Below, piece by piece: positions 1 through 5,730 of a stretch of DNA of 5,730 bases. Made by a program: the position numbers and the translations under genes. The stretch is from positions 1 through 5,730 of the forward strand of contig WGAD01000338.1 in NCBI GenBank assembly GCA_015489255.1. The letters run 5' to 3'. Below the pieces are notes generated by a model. The model was given only the letters and a program-made list of their open reading frames with translations, was not told the DNA's origin and searched no databases. The DNA is from Anaerolineales bacterium. Its GTDB lineage: Bacteria; Chloroflexota; Anaerolineae; Anaerolineales; Villigracilaceae. Positions within the stretch are counted from its first letter, which is position 1. Each line of letters begins with the position of its first letter.

Positions 1-1542
1 GCTGCCCAGGCATTGGAAGAACAATTGCAGCGCCGCGCGACGGCTGTCCATACCCTGGCGCTGGCATTGGAAGACTCAGAGCCGCGGCGCGCGTTGGATG
101 CAGCTGCCTTCCTGGAGGCCGATTTCGATCTGGGGTTGGCGGTTTTCGCCGCGGACGGCCGCCTGCTGGCGGCCCACGGGGACGCCGACCGCTGGCGTCG
201 GATGCAGGTTGCCGCTCCTCAGGCGTTGGCCTCCACCCAGGCCGAGGAGACCTTCGCCCTGCTTGCCCTGCCAGATGATCCCGCCCCGATCCTTTTGATC
301 CTTGCGCCCCTGGCCGAGGGAGGCGTGCTGGCGGGCGGGGTGCACCCTGGCTGGCTGGCGCAGCGCGTCCTCGACGAGACCTTTGCCCCTGCCGATCAGG
401 TGCGGGCCTATTTATTGGCTCCGCCCGATCGGCTGCTGTACACCAACCAGGAAACTGCGACCAGCCGGATATACCCCGGCTTGCAGGCCGCCCTGGATGG
501 TGAAAACGGCGTCCGTTACGTGGATGTGGAAGGCAGTGAACGGGTGGTTGCTTTTAGCCCGGTGGCGCCGCTGGGCTGGGCTTTGTTGCTGGAAGAACCC
601 TGGGAACAAGTAGCCAGCCCCTGGCTGCAAACCACGCAGGCGGCCCCCCTGGTTTTGGTGCCCCTCTTGCTGCTGGCCCTCTGGGCGCTGTGGTTTGGCG
701 CCCGTCAGATCATCTTGCCCCTGCAGCAATTGGAAAGCAGCGCGGCGGCGCTGGCCTGGGGAGACCACCAGGCGGTGCAGCAACCAGTTGGCGGCATCGA
801 AGAGATCCAGCGCTTGCAGCGCACCCTGGCACACATGGCGCAAAAGATAGCGCGGGCGCGGCAGAGCCTGCGCAGCTACATCGGCGCCATCACCGCCGGC
901 CAGGAGGAAGAGCGCCGTCGCCTGGCCCGCGAACTGCATGACGACACTTTGCAATCCCTCATCGCCCTGCAACAACGGGTGCAGTTGGCCCGCTTCAAAC
1001 TGGCTGCCGATGCCCAGGCATTGGACTTGTTGGACGAACTGCACGCCCTGACGGCCTCTACCATCGCCGATTTGCGCCGGGTGGTGCGTGCCTTGCGTCC
1101 CATCTACCTGGAAGACCTGGGACTGAGTGCCGCCCTGGAGATGCTGGCTGGTGAACAAACCCGCCCTGATCTGACTGTGACCTTCTACCAGCGGGGCGAG
1201 GCGAAACGCCTGCCGCCGGAAGTTGAACTGGCGTTGTACCGCATTGCCCAGGAAGCGCTCAATAACGCGGTGCAACACGCAAACGCCAGCCAGGTTCAGA
1301 TTGGCTTGCAGTTCGCGGTGGACGAAGTACGCCTAACAGTGCAAGACGATGGCCGCGGTTTTGCCATGCCCGAATCGCCGGCGGAATTTGCCGCCGAAGG
1401 ACACTTTGGTTTGCTCGGGATGCACGAGCGCGCCGAATTGATCGGCGCACGCTTGGACATCCGTTCCGGCCCCCAGGGCACGCGCCTCCAGCTGCGGCTG
1501 CCACTGACGGCGCCACCTGCCACCCCCTCGCTCACAACCTGA
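1..1542 (+). CDS. Sensor histidine kinase, NarL/LiaS-type (HAMP, HisKA_3, HATPase_c), 5' end missing
   Basis: Membrane two-component sensor that should autophosphorylate on histidine and pass the phosphate to a response regulator, probably of the NarL type; none is in the window. The frame is open to the left edge (AAQA precedes the TTG codon at 13), so the start and probably a first membrane helix lie upstream. Numbering from the codon at 13: residues about 20-195 look like an extracytoplasmic Cache-like sensor domain (inferred from layout, not from motifs). A hydrophobic helix spans about 211-229 (LVLVPLLLLALWALW). A HAMP linker follows to about 285. The dimerisation/phosphoacceptor motif is RELHDDTLQ with His309. 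The ATPase has an N box (EALNNAVQH, 414-422), G1 (DDGRGF, 445-450) and G2 (GHFGLLGMHER, 463-473). All catalytic motifs are intact. An intrinsic terminator follows, so it is transcriptionally separate from the cas genes. Its signal is unknown. Confidence 0.93.
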   Translation, partial: AAQALEEQLQRRATAVHTLALALEDSEPRRALDAAAFLEADFDLGLAVFAADGRLLAAHGDADRWRRMQVAAPQALASTQAEETFALLALPDDPAPILLILAPLAEGGVLAGGVHPGWLAQRVLDETFAPADQVRAYLLAPPDRLLYTNQETATSRIYPGLQAALDGENGVRYVDVEGSERVVAFSPVAPLGWALLLEEPWEQVASPWLQTTQAAPLVLVPLLLLALWALWFGARQIILPLQQLESSAAALAWGDHQAVQQPVGGIEEIQRLQRTLAHMAQKIARARQSLRSYIGAITAGQEEERRRLARELHDDTLQSLIALQQRVQLARFKLAADAQALDLLDELHALTASTIADLRRVVRALRPIYLEDLGLSAALEMLAGEQTRPDLTVTFYQRGEAKRLPPEVELALYRIAQEALNNAVQHANASQVQIGLQFAVDEVRLTVQDDGRGFAMPESPAEFAAEGHFGLLGMHERAELIGARLDIRSGPQGTRLQLRLPLTAPPATPSLTT

Positions 1543-1550
1543 CCCCGTGC

Positions 1551-1581
1551 AAGGCCGCCAACCGCCCGGCGGCCTTTTTTT
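1551..1581 (+). terminator. Rho-independent terminator after the histidine kinase
   Basis: A perfect 9-bp stem, AAGGCCGCC (1551-1559) with GGCGGCCTT (1568-1576), encloses an 8-nt loop and runs into seven consecutive T (1575-1581). It begins 8 nt after the kinase stop codon. This is a textbook intrinsic terminator and marks the boundary between the kinase transcript and the CRISPR-associated region. Confidence 0.92.
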
Positions 1582-1598
1582 GTTGCAATAGTTGCAAC
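1582..1598. promoter_or_regulatory. 17-bp palindrome, candidate operator upstream of the small winged-helix gene
   Basis: GTTGCAA (1582-1588) and TTGCAAC (1592-1598) form a perfect 7-bp inverted repeat around a 3-bp centre, ending 44 bp before the start codon at 1643. A weak -10-like hexamer, TATCCT, lies at 1609-1614, so the palindrome would overlap the -35 region, a usual place for a repressor site. The sequence GCAACAC at its right edge (1594-1600) recurs just upstream of the cas3 ribosome binding site (1901-1907). A dimeric winged-helix protein such as the neighbouring gene products is a plausible binder; that is inference. The promoter call itself is weak. Confidence 0.45.
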
Positions 1599-1616
1599 AC
1601 TCCGGCCCTATCCTGT

Positions 1617-1642
1617 GGCAAATCTGAAAGAGGAGATTTGCC
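1617..1642 (+). promoter_or_regulatory. Inverted repeat carrying the ribosome binding site of the small winged-helix gene
   Basis: GGCAAATCT (1617-1625) and AGATTTGCC (1634-1642) are perfect reverse complements separated by the 8-nt loop GAAAGAGG. The Shine-Dalgarno AGGAG (1631-1635) lies partly in the loop and partly in the 3' arm, and the arm ends directly at the ATG (1643). As RNA this would be a hairpin holding the ribosome binding site; as DNA it would be an 18-bp two-fold symmetric protein site. Both imply control of the small gene. Which one applies cannot be told from sequence. Confidence 0.6.
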
Positions 1643-1849
1643 ATGGGACGCACGACTGATTTACACAAACTACGGACTGCAGCCCGCCTGATTCAGCAAC
1701 AACCGGGGAAGAAACCGGGGGAATACGCCCGCATGCTCCACATGCACCGCCAGGCCTTTCAACGTTTGCTGCCCCAAATGGAAGAGCACGATATCTACCT
1801 GTACGAAGACGAGGAAGGTTGTCTGTGGCCTTACAAAATGCCGGAATGA
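1643..1849 (+). CDS. Small winged-helix-like DNA-binding protein, 68 aa
   Basis: I do not recognise a named family. The start is supported by AGGAG 7 nt upstream of the ATG. The protein has a helical first half, then a helix-turn-helix-like stretch (about 24-43, KPGEYARMLHMHRQAFQRLL) and a wing-like strand-turn-strand (IYLYEDEEGCLWPYK, 51-65). It is basic in the middle and acidic near the end. Its layout mirrors the N-terminus of the following WYL-Cas3 protein: both start MGR..D, have a leucine-rich first helix, a helix-turn-helix at about 25-48, then a Y-E wing. It has no ligand or effector domain, so it is either an independent regulator of the cas operon or a leftover DNA-binding module from duplication. 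It sits 69 bp upstream of cas3 on the same strand and could share a transcript. Regulatory function is inferred from fold-like features and position. Confidence 0.7.
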   Translation: MGRTTDLHKLRTAARLIQQQPGKKPGEYARMLHMHRQAFQRLLPQMEEHDIYLYEDEEGCLWPYKMPE

Positions 1850-1918
1850 TGCAACCGCGTCACGTTATTTCGCAGCCTTCTATGCTATGCTAAAACTATC
1901 GCAACACAGGAGCAGAAA
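1850..1918 (+). promoter_or_regulatory. Gap before WYL-cas3: candidate -10 and ribosome binding site
   Basis: The 69-bp gap contains a tandem TATGCTATGCTA (1881-1892) that offers two overlapping -10-like hexamers (TATGCT at 1881 and 1886). No convincing -35 is visible, so a promoter here would need an activator or may not exist. AGGAG at 1908-1912 lies 6 nt before the ATG at 1919 and fixes that start. GCAACAC at 1901-1907, next to the Shine-Dalgarno, matches the edge of the palindrome at 1582-1598. There is no terminator between the two genes, so cotranscription from an upstream promoter is equally possible. Confidence 0.4.
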
Positions 1919-4900
1919 ATGGGACGTAAAGAAGACCGCAAATACGAAAAACTGCACGAACTGGTGCTCTTGCTGCTCGACCATCCCGAAGGCTTGACCA
2001 AAGCCGAAATCGGACGCCGCCTGGGGGTCAACCGCTCCACCGCCGGGCGCTATCTTGATGACCTGAGCCTGCCTTCCGGCGTCAGCGCGCCGGTGTACGA
2101 GGTTTCGCCGGGACGTTTCACCATCGATCGGGACCTCTACCGCTTCGAGATTTCGCTCAACCTGCACGAAGCCCTGGCCTTGTTCCTGGCCGCCCGCCTG
2201 TTGACCACCCGCACCGACAAACATTATCCCGAAGCCGCTGCGGCTCTGCGTAAACTGGCCGAAAAAACCACCCGCCTGGCGCCGCCCATCAGTTTGCACC
2301 TGAAACGCGCCGCCCGCGTGCTCGAAGGGCCGCATCGCCCCAAGCAGGACGCCTTTCTGGAGGTGCTGCGAACGCTCACCCAGGCCTGGGCGCTCGGCCG
2401 CAAGGTGGAACTGACCCACGAGATGGAGGACGGGCAGACCTTTTCCTACCGCTTCGCGCCTTATTTCATCGAACCCTATGCGGTCGGCCGCACCATGCAC
2501 GTCATCGGCCACCGCGAACCGCCGGGGGCAATCCGCACCTTCAAAATCGAACGCATCCGCACCATCCGCCTGCTGGAGGAACCCTACGCCCTCCCCGCGG
2601 ACTTCGACCCCAGCGATTACCTGAAGGACGCCTGGGGCATCTGGACGGCCGAGGGGCGGGTCGAAACCGTCCGCCTGCGCTTCCGTCCGGGCGTCGCCCG
2701 CCGCGTTGAGGAGACGCTCTGGCACCACACCCAGCAGATCACCCGCCAGCCGGATGGCTCCGTCATCTGGGAAGCGCAAATCGCCGACTGGCGCGAGATG
2801 CTCCCCTGGATTCGCGGCTGGGGCGCGGATTGCGAGGCGCTGGCGCCAGAGGGTCTGAGAAAGCGGCTGGAGCGGGAGGCGGCCCGCATGGCCGGGTTGT
2901 ACCGCGTCGCCGATGTCTCCGGCAAGTTCTATTACGCCCACTCGCGCCCCGATGTGAGCGAGGACGAATGGCAATTGCTCAAGGACCACCTGCAAAACAC
3001 CGCCGACCTGGCCGTCCGGATGGGCGAGCCGTTGGGCATTGCTGAACTGGTGCGCGTCGCAGCGTTGCTGCACGACTTGGGCAAATACTCTGACCTTTTC
3101 CAGGCCCGCCTGCGTGGGGGGCGCAGGCGGGTAGATCACGCCACCGCCGGCGCGCGGGAAATCGCGCGGATGTTTGCCGATACCCCGCAAAAGGTGCTGG
3201 CAGAACTCATCTCCTTCGCCATTGCCGGGCACCACACCGGCCTGCCCGATTACGGCAGCCCCGGCGACCTGGGAGAAGAAGGCACGCTGCTGGCCCGCCG
3301 CGAAAAAAAGCGACTGGAAGATTACAGCGCCTACAAACAGGAACTGGACCTGTCTGATATTCGCCTGCCAAACCCGAAGATCAAACCTGTGCGCTTCCGG
3401 TTCGGAGAGCGTGAACAGACGTTTCCCGATTTCTCAATCTCGTTCCTGGCCCGGATGCTCTTTTCCACGCTGGTGGACGCCGACTGGCTGGAGACTGAGC
3501 GCTTCATGGAAGGCGAAAAGCCGCGCGGCCAGCACGCCAGCATTGCAGAACTGGCGGAGCAATTCAATCAGCTCCTGCAACGCTTCGAGAACCCGTCCAC
3601 GCCCATCAACCGCAAGCGCACCGAGACGCTGCACGCCTGCATCCACAAGGCAGAGAACCAGCCCGGTTTCTTCAAATTAACTGTTCCCACCGGCGGCGGC
3701 AAGACCTACGCTTCGATGGCTTTCGCACTCAATCACGCCATTCGCCACGGCCTGCGGCGCGTGATTTACGTCATCCCCTTCACCAGCATCATTGAGCAGA
3801 ACGCGGACAAATTCCGCGAAGCCCTGGGGCCGCTGGGTGCGGAAAATGTGTTGGAGCATCATTCCAACTTCGACTGGAGCAAGGCCGAAGAGGCCGATGA
3901 TGAAACCAATCAGGTGGTGAAAAAACTCAAACTGGCCGCCGAAAACTGGGACGTGCCCATCGTGGTGACCACCAACGTGCAGTTCTTCGAATCACTCTTC
4001 GCCAACAAGAAACGCGCCGCCCGCAAACTGCACAACATCGCCCGCAGTGTGATCATCTTTGACGAAGCCCAAAATCTGCCGCGCGAATACTTGCAGCCAT
4101 CTCTGATGGCCGTGCAGGAACTGGTGCAAAACTACGGCTGTACGGCGGTCTTTTGCACCGCCACCCAACCTGCGCTGGAACAATTCTTCCCGCAGGACAT
4201 CGCCTTCACTGAACTGGCGCCCAACCCGCCCGAACTGTACGCCTTTTACCGTCGGGTGAAAATTCGCAATCTGGGCGAGTTGACCGACGAAGCATTGCTC
4301 GACTGTCTGAACAGCCACGAACAGGCGCTCTGCATCGTCAACACCCGCCGCCACGCTCGCGGACTCTTCAATGGCCTGCGCGGGGAGGGGAATTTCCACC
4401 TTTCGACGCTGATGTGCCCTGCCCACCGCCGTCAGGTGCTGGCTGAAATCCGCGCGCGGCTGGCCGACGGCCGGACCTGCCGCGTGGTCTCCACCCAGGT
4501 GCTGGAAGCCGGCATCGACGTGGATTTCCCGGTCGGCTACCGCGCCCTGGCCGGGCTGGATTCGGTCATCCAGGCCGCCGGACGCGTCAACCGCGAGATG
4601 AAGCGCGAGCACGGCGAAGTTTTCGTCTTCACGCCCCAGACGCCCTTTATCAAACGCACGCCGGCCTTCATCCAACAAACCGGCGCGGTGGCACGGGCAG
4701 TCTTCCGCGAACACGCCCAGGCGCCCGATTCGCTGGAAGCGGTTGCGGCCTATTACAACATGCTCTATACTTTACAAAGTGACGAGTCCTTCGATGCCTA
4801 TGGCATCTTGACGCATCTGCAAATCAGGGGTGATAAACCCGCGTTTGAATTCCAGAAAGTCGCCGAGAAATTCAAATTGATCCGTGAAAACACGGTTTCC

Positions 4901-5173
4901 ATCTTCATCCCTTATGACGACGAAGCCCGCGATATGCTGGGGCGGTTGCCGCATGTGAAATACCCGGTCACGTTGCTGCGCAAGTTGCAGCCCTATATCG
5001 TCAACATCTACGAGCGCGAGTTCGAGCGCCTGCAGGCGCAGGGCGTCATCTGGACGCTTGGCGAGCATTACCATGTGCTGGACGAAGAACGCATGCCCGA
5101 GTTTTACAGCCCGGACACCGGCCTGCGTCTGGTGGAAGACGAAGGCGGCGCGGGCATCTTCTTCGATGGATAA
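1919..5173 (+). CDS. cas3: HTH-WYL regulator fused to type I-C Cas3 nuclease-helicase, 1084 aa
   Basis: Interference effector of a type I-C CRISPR-Cas system with a regulator module at its N-terminus. Residues 1-60 are a winged helix ([20 protein letters not shown], 26-45). Residues about 130-230 are a WYL domain with the typical flank FKIERI (208-213) and [11 protein letters not shown]; the core reads GRTMHVIG where the family usually has G.WYLVG. Residues about 243-325 match the WCX extension. Cas3 then starts at FYYAHS (337-342). Its HD nuclease shows His357, HD385-386 (LLHDLGK), DHATAG with His407, HH438-439 and Asp520. The helicase shows Walker A TGGGKT (591-596), DEAQ (715-718), TAT (747-749), [13 protein letters not shown] (858-870) and QAAGRVNR (885-892), followed by a C-terminal Cas3 domain. 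All catalytic motifs appear intact. Known role: Cas3 is recruited by Cascade to nick, unwind and degrade target DNA. The Cas3 part (about 750 aa) is full length for the family, so the WYL module is an addition, not a replacement. cas5c lies downstream, which fits the I-C order. Confidence 0.95.
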   Translation: MGRKEDRKYEKLHELVLLLLDHPEGLTKAEIGRRLGVNRSTAGRYLDDLSLPSGVSAPVYEVSPGRFTIDRDLYRFEISLNLHEALALFLAARLLTTRTDKHYPEAAAALRKLAEKTTRLAPPISLHLKRAARVLEGPHRPKQDAFLEVLRTLTQAWALGRKVELTHEMEDGQTFSYRFAPYFIEPYAVGRTMHVIGHREPPGAIRTFKIERIRTIRLLEEPYALPADFDPSDYLKDAWGIWTAEGRVETVRLRFRPGVARRVEETLWHHTQQITRQPDGSVIWEAQIADWREMLPWIRGWGADCEALAPEGLRKRLEREAARMAGLYRVADVSGKFYYAHSRPDVSEDEWQLLKDHLQNTADLAVRMGEPLGIAELVRVAALLHDLGKYSDLFQARLRGGRRRVDHATAGAREIARMFADTPQKVLAELISFAIAGHHTGLPDYGSPGDLGEEGTLLARREKKRLEDYSAYKQELDLSDIRLPNPKIKPVRFRFGEREQTFPDFSISFLARMLFSTLVDADWLETERFMEGEKPRGQHASIAELAEQFNQLLQRFENPSTPINRKRTETLHACIHKAENQPGFFKLTVPTGGGKTYASMAFALNHAIRHGLRRVIYVIPFTSIIEQNADKFREALGPLGAENVLEHHSNFDWSKAEEADDETNQVVKKLKLAAENWDVPIVVTTNVQFFESLFANKKRAARKLHNIARSVIIFDEAQNLPREYLQPSLMAVQELVQNYGCTAVFCTATQPALEQFFPQDIAFTELAPNPPELYAFYRRVKIRNLGELTDEALLDCLNSHEQALCIVNTRRHARGLFNGLRGEGNFHLSTLMCPAHRRQVLAEIRARLADGRTCRVVSTQVLEAGIDVDFPVGYRALAGLDSVIQAAGRVNREMKREHGEVFVFTPQTPFIKRTPAFIQQTGAVARAVFREHAQAPDSLEAVAAYYNMLYTLQSDESFDAYGILTHLQIRGDKPAFEFQKVAEKFKLIRENTVSIFIPYDDEARDMLGRLPHVKYPVTLLRKLQPYIVNIYEREFERLQAQGVIWTLGEHYHVLDEERMPEFYSPDTGLRLVEDEGGAGIFFDG
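2874..2890 (+). promoter_or_regulatory. Candidate internal ribosome binding site and ATG for stand-alone Cas3
   Basis: GGGAGG (2874-2879) lies 8 nt before an in-frame ATG (2888-2890, Met324 of the fusion). This ATG falls between the end of the WYL/WCX region and the first Cas3 motif FYYAHS (337-342). Initiation here would make a 761-residue protein, the usual size of a free Cas3. The Shine-Dalgarno match is good, but such purine runs are common in GC-rich coding sequence (here it encodes part of LEREAAR), so this is a possibility rather than a demonstrated site. Confidence 0.4.
3105..3131. repeat. Perfect 10-bp GC-only-stem inverted repeat inside cas3
   Basis: CCCGCCTGCG (3105-3114) and CGCAGGCGGG (3122-3131) are exact reverse complements around a 7-nt G-rich loop. 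The segment encodes the basic loop RLRGGRRRV just before the DHATAG motif of the HD nuclease. A strong mRNA hairpin is expected. Because the amino acids fit the Cas3 family here, the symmetry may be a by-product of arginine/glycine codons in GC-rich DNA. Confidence 0.5.
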
Positions 5174-5192
5174 GGTTTTACAGGCCAGAGCG

Positions 5193-5285
5193 GTGTCCTT
5201 GCGAGCCCTCCGCAGGAGGGCGAAGCAATCTCCAACATCATGGGGGAGATCGCTTCGGCGGGCAAAGCCCGCCTCGCGATGACAC
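5193..5285. repeat. 93-bp dispersed palindromic (MITE/REP-like) element between cas3 and cas5
   Basis: The ends GTGTCCTTGCGAG (5193-5205) and CTCGCGATGACAC (5273-5285) are reverse complements with two mismatches. The inner segments CGAAGCAATCTCC (5221-5233) and GGAGATCGCTTCG (5245-5257) are complementary with one mismatch. Each arm also contains its own perfect 7-bp hairpin with a 3-nt loop: GCCCTCC-GCA-GGAGGGC (5205-5221) and GGCGGGC-AAA-GCCCGCC (5257-5273). The whole can fold as a cloverleaf-like cruciform. From memory, this is the widespread bacterial repeat with a TGTCATTGCGAG...CGAAGCAATCTC consensus, found in many copies in Chloroflexota and other genomes. It encodes no protein and has no T-tract, so it is not an ordinary terminator. 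It lengthens the cas3-cas5 gap to 152 bp. Confidence 0.85.
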
Positions 5286-5308
5286 GAAAAGCACAAAGGA
5301 TTTAACAA

Positions 5309-5325
5309 AGCAAGGAGGATTTGCT
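5309..5325 (+). promoter_or_regulatory. Ribosome binding site of cas5c within a short inverted repeat
   Basis: A strong Shine-Dalgarno, AAGGAGG (5312-5318), lies 7 nt before the ATG at 5326 and fixes the start. It sits between AGCAA (5309-5313) and TTGCT (5321-5325), a 5-bp inverted repeat whose loop is GGAGGAT. The arrangement resembles the stronger hairpin before the small winged-helix gene, and both leaders share GATTTGC(C/T)ATGGGA. The 5-bp stem alone is weak. Confidence 0.5.
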
Positions 5326-5730
5326 ATGGGATACGGCATCACCATCCGCGTTTGGGGCGACTACGCCCTCTTCACCCGCCCGGAGATGAAGGTCGAGCGC
5401 GTCAGTTACGACGTGATCACCCCCTCCGCTGCGCGGGGCATCATCGAGGCCGTGTACTGGAAACCGGCCATCCGCTGGGTCATTGACCGCATCCACGTGC
5501 TGCGCGAAATCCAGTTCACCAACATCCGCCGCAACGAGGTCGGCAGCAAGATTTCTACCAGCAACGTGAAGAAGGCCATGAAGGGCACGCTCAAAAAGCC
5601 GCTTTACCTCTCCGCCACCGACGACCGCCAGCAACGCGCTGCCATGGTGCTGCGCGATGTTGAATACGTCATCCAGGCGCACTTTGAACTCACCGACCCC
5701 AACGCGCCGCCCGAGGAAGCCAAGAAACAC
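5326..5730 (+). CDS. cas5c: Type I-C Cas5 (Cas5c/Cas5d) crRNA-processing endoribonuclease, 3' end missing
   Basis: The 135 visible codons read [20 protein letters not shown] and onward, then [11 protein letters not shown] (29-39), EAVYWKPAI (41-49), DRIHVL (54-59) and FTNIRRNEV (64-72), which is the conserved start of Cas5 from type I-C. In other type I systems Cas6 cuts the CRISPR transcript; in I-C this Cas5 does so, and it then stays in Cascade bound to the 5' handle of the crRNA. In the Bacillus halodurans protein the catalytic residues are Tyr46, Lys116 and His117. Here Tyr44 (in VYWKP) and Lys134-His135, the last two visible codons, are the likely equivalents; this is inferred without an alignment. 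The rest (roughly 90-110 codons by family length) is beyond the window. cas8c and cas7 are expected next. The start is fixed by AAGGAGG. Confidence 0.95.
   Translation, partial: MGYGITIRVWGDYALFTRPEMKVERVSYDVITPSAARGIIEAVYWKPAIRWVIDRIHVLREIQFTNIRRNEVGSKISTSNVKKAMKGTLKKPLYLSATDDRQQRAAMVLRDVEYVIQAHFELTDPNAPPEEAKKH

Noticed and set aside
412..1278. Open frame on the - strand (288 codons) opposite the histidine kinase
   Set aside because: It overlaps a gene with intact kinase motifs, has Q/G-rich composition without domain signals, and shows no supporting start context.
13..1542. TTG at 13 as the true start of the histidine kinase
   Set aside because: The frame is open to position 1 and no ribosome binding site is visible. 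Kinases of this kind usually begin with a membrane helix, which is missing here, so the gene is cut by the window edge.
1543..1918. CRISPR array or leader between the kinase and cas3
   Set aside because: No direct repeat of 25-40 bp recurs. The stretch is explained by a terminator, short inverted repeats and the small gene.
1880..3235. Long open frame on the - strand (451 codons) opposite the WYL and HD part of cas3
   Set aside because: The antisense product is rich in G, Q and A without motifs. It lies entirely opposite strongly recognised coding sequence and reflects GC-rich codon use.
4061..4072. DEAQ instead of DEAH in helicase motif II as a sign of a dead helicase
   Set aside because: Variation at the last position of this box is normal in Cas3 and other superfamily 2 helicases; the D and E needed for ATP hydrolysis are present.
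3992..4714. Open frame on the - strand (240 codons) opposite the helicase part of cas3
   Set aside because: Antisense shadow of conserved helicase motifs; no recognisable protein.
5205..5273. The paired hairpins of the intergenic element as an intrinsic terminator, tRNA-like gene or CRISPR repeats
   Set aside because: There is no T-tract after either hairpin, no tRNA anticodon or T-arm consensus, and no regular repeat-spacer spacing. The terminal and internal complementarity fits a single dispersed palindromic element.
4772..5308. Open frame on the - strand (178 codons) spanning the cas3 end and the repeat
   Set aside because: Part of it is read through the palindromic repeat and the rest is the complement of the Cas3 C-terminus; no family resemblance.

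Overview
The window (about 60% GC by eye) looks like the chromosome of a GC-rich, free-living bacterium. It holds the start of a type I-C CRISPR-Cas operon next to an unrelated sensor kinase gene. A Chloroflexota (Anaerolineae-like) host is my guess from gene style and from the dispersed palindromic repeat of the TGTCATTGCGAG...CGAAGCAATCTCC kind. Nothing in the window proves the phylum.

Layout, all genes on the + strand. (1) Positions 1-1542: the 3' part of a membrane-bound NarL/LiaS-type sensor histidine kinase, closed by a clear intrinsic terminator at 1551-1581. (2) Positions 1582-1642: a regulatory stretch with a 17-bp palindrome, then a perfect 9-bp inverted repeat whose loop carries the ribosome binding site and whose 3' arm touches the next start codon. 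(3) Positions 1643-1849: a 68-residue winged-helix-like DNA-binding protein. (4) Positions 1919-5173: a 1084-residue protein with an N-terminal helix-turn-helix plus WYL regulator (about residues 1-330) joined in frame to a complete Cas3 (HD nuclease, superfamily 2 helicase and C-terminal domain, about residues 335-1084). (5) Positions 5193-5285: a 93-bp imperfect palindromic repeat with a small hairpin in each arm. (6) Positions 5326-5730: the first 135 codons of cas5c (cas5d), the type I-C Cas5 that processes crRNA; it runs off the window.

How the parts work together: cas3 followed by cas5c is the canonical start of a type I-C operon (cas3-cas5-cas8c-cas7-cas4-cas1-cas2), so the remaining genes and the array are expected downstream. 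The unusual feature is that a transcription-factor-like WYL module, normally a separate regulator, is built into the effector nuclease-helicase. A second small protein with a similar N-terminus (MGR..D) sits just upstream. An in-frame ATG at residue 324 lies exactly at the WYL/Cas3 junction behind a GGGAGG motif, so one gene could yield both a WYL-Cas3 fusion and a normal-sized 761-residue Cas3. No CRISPR array, tRNA, rRNA or transposase gene is visible.
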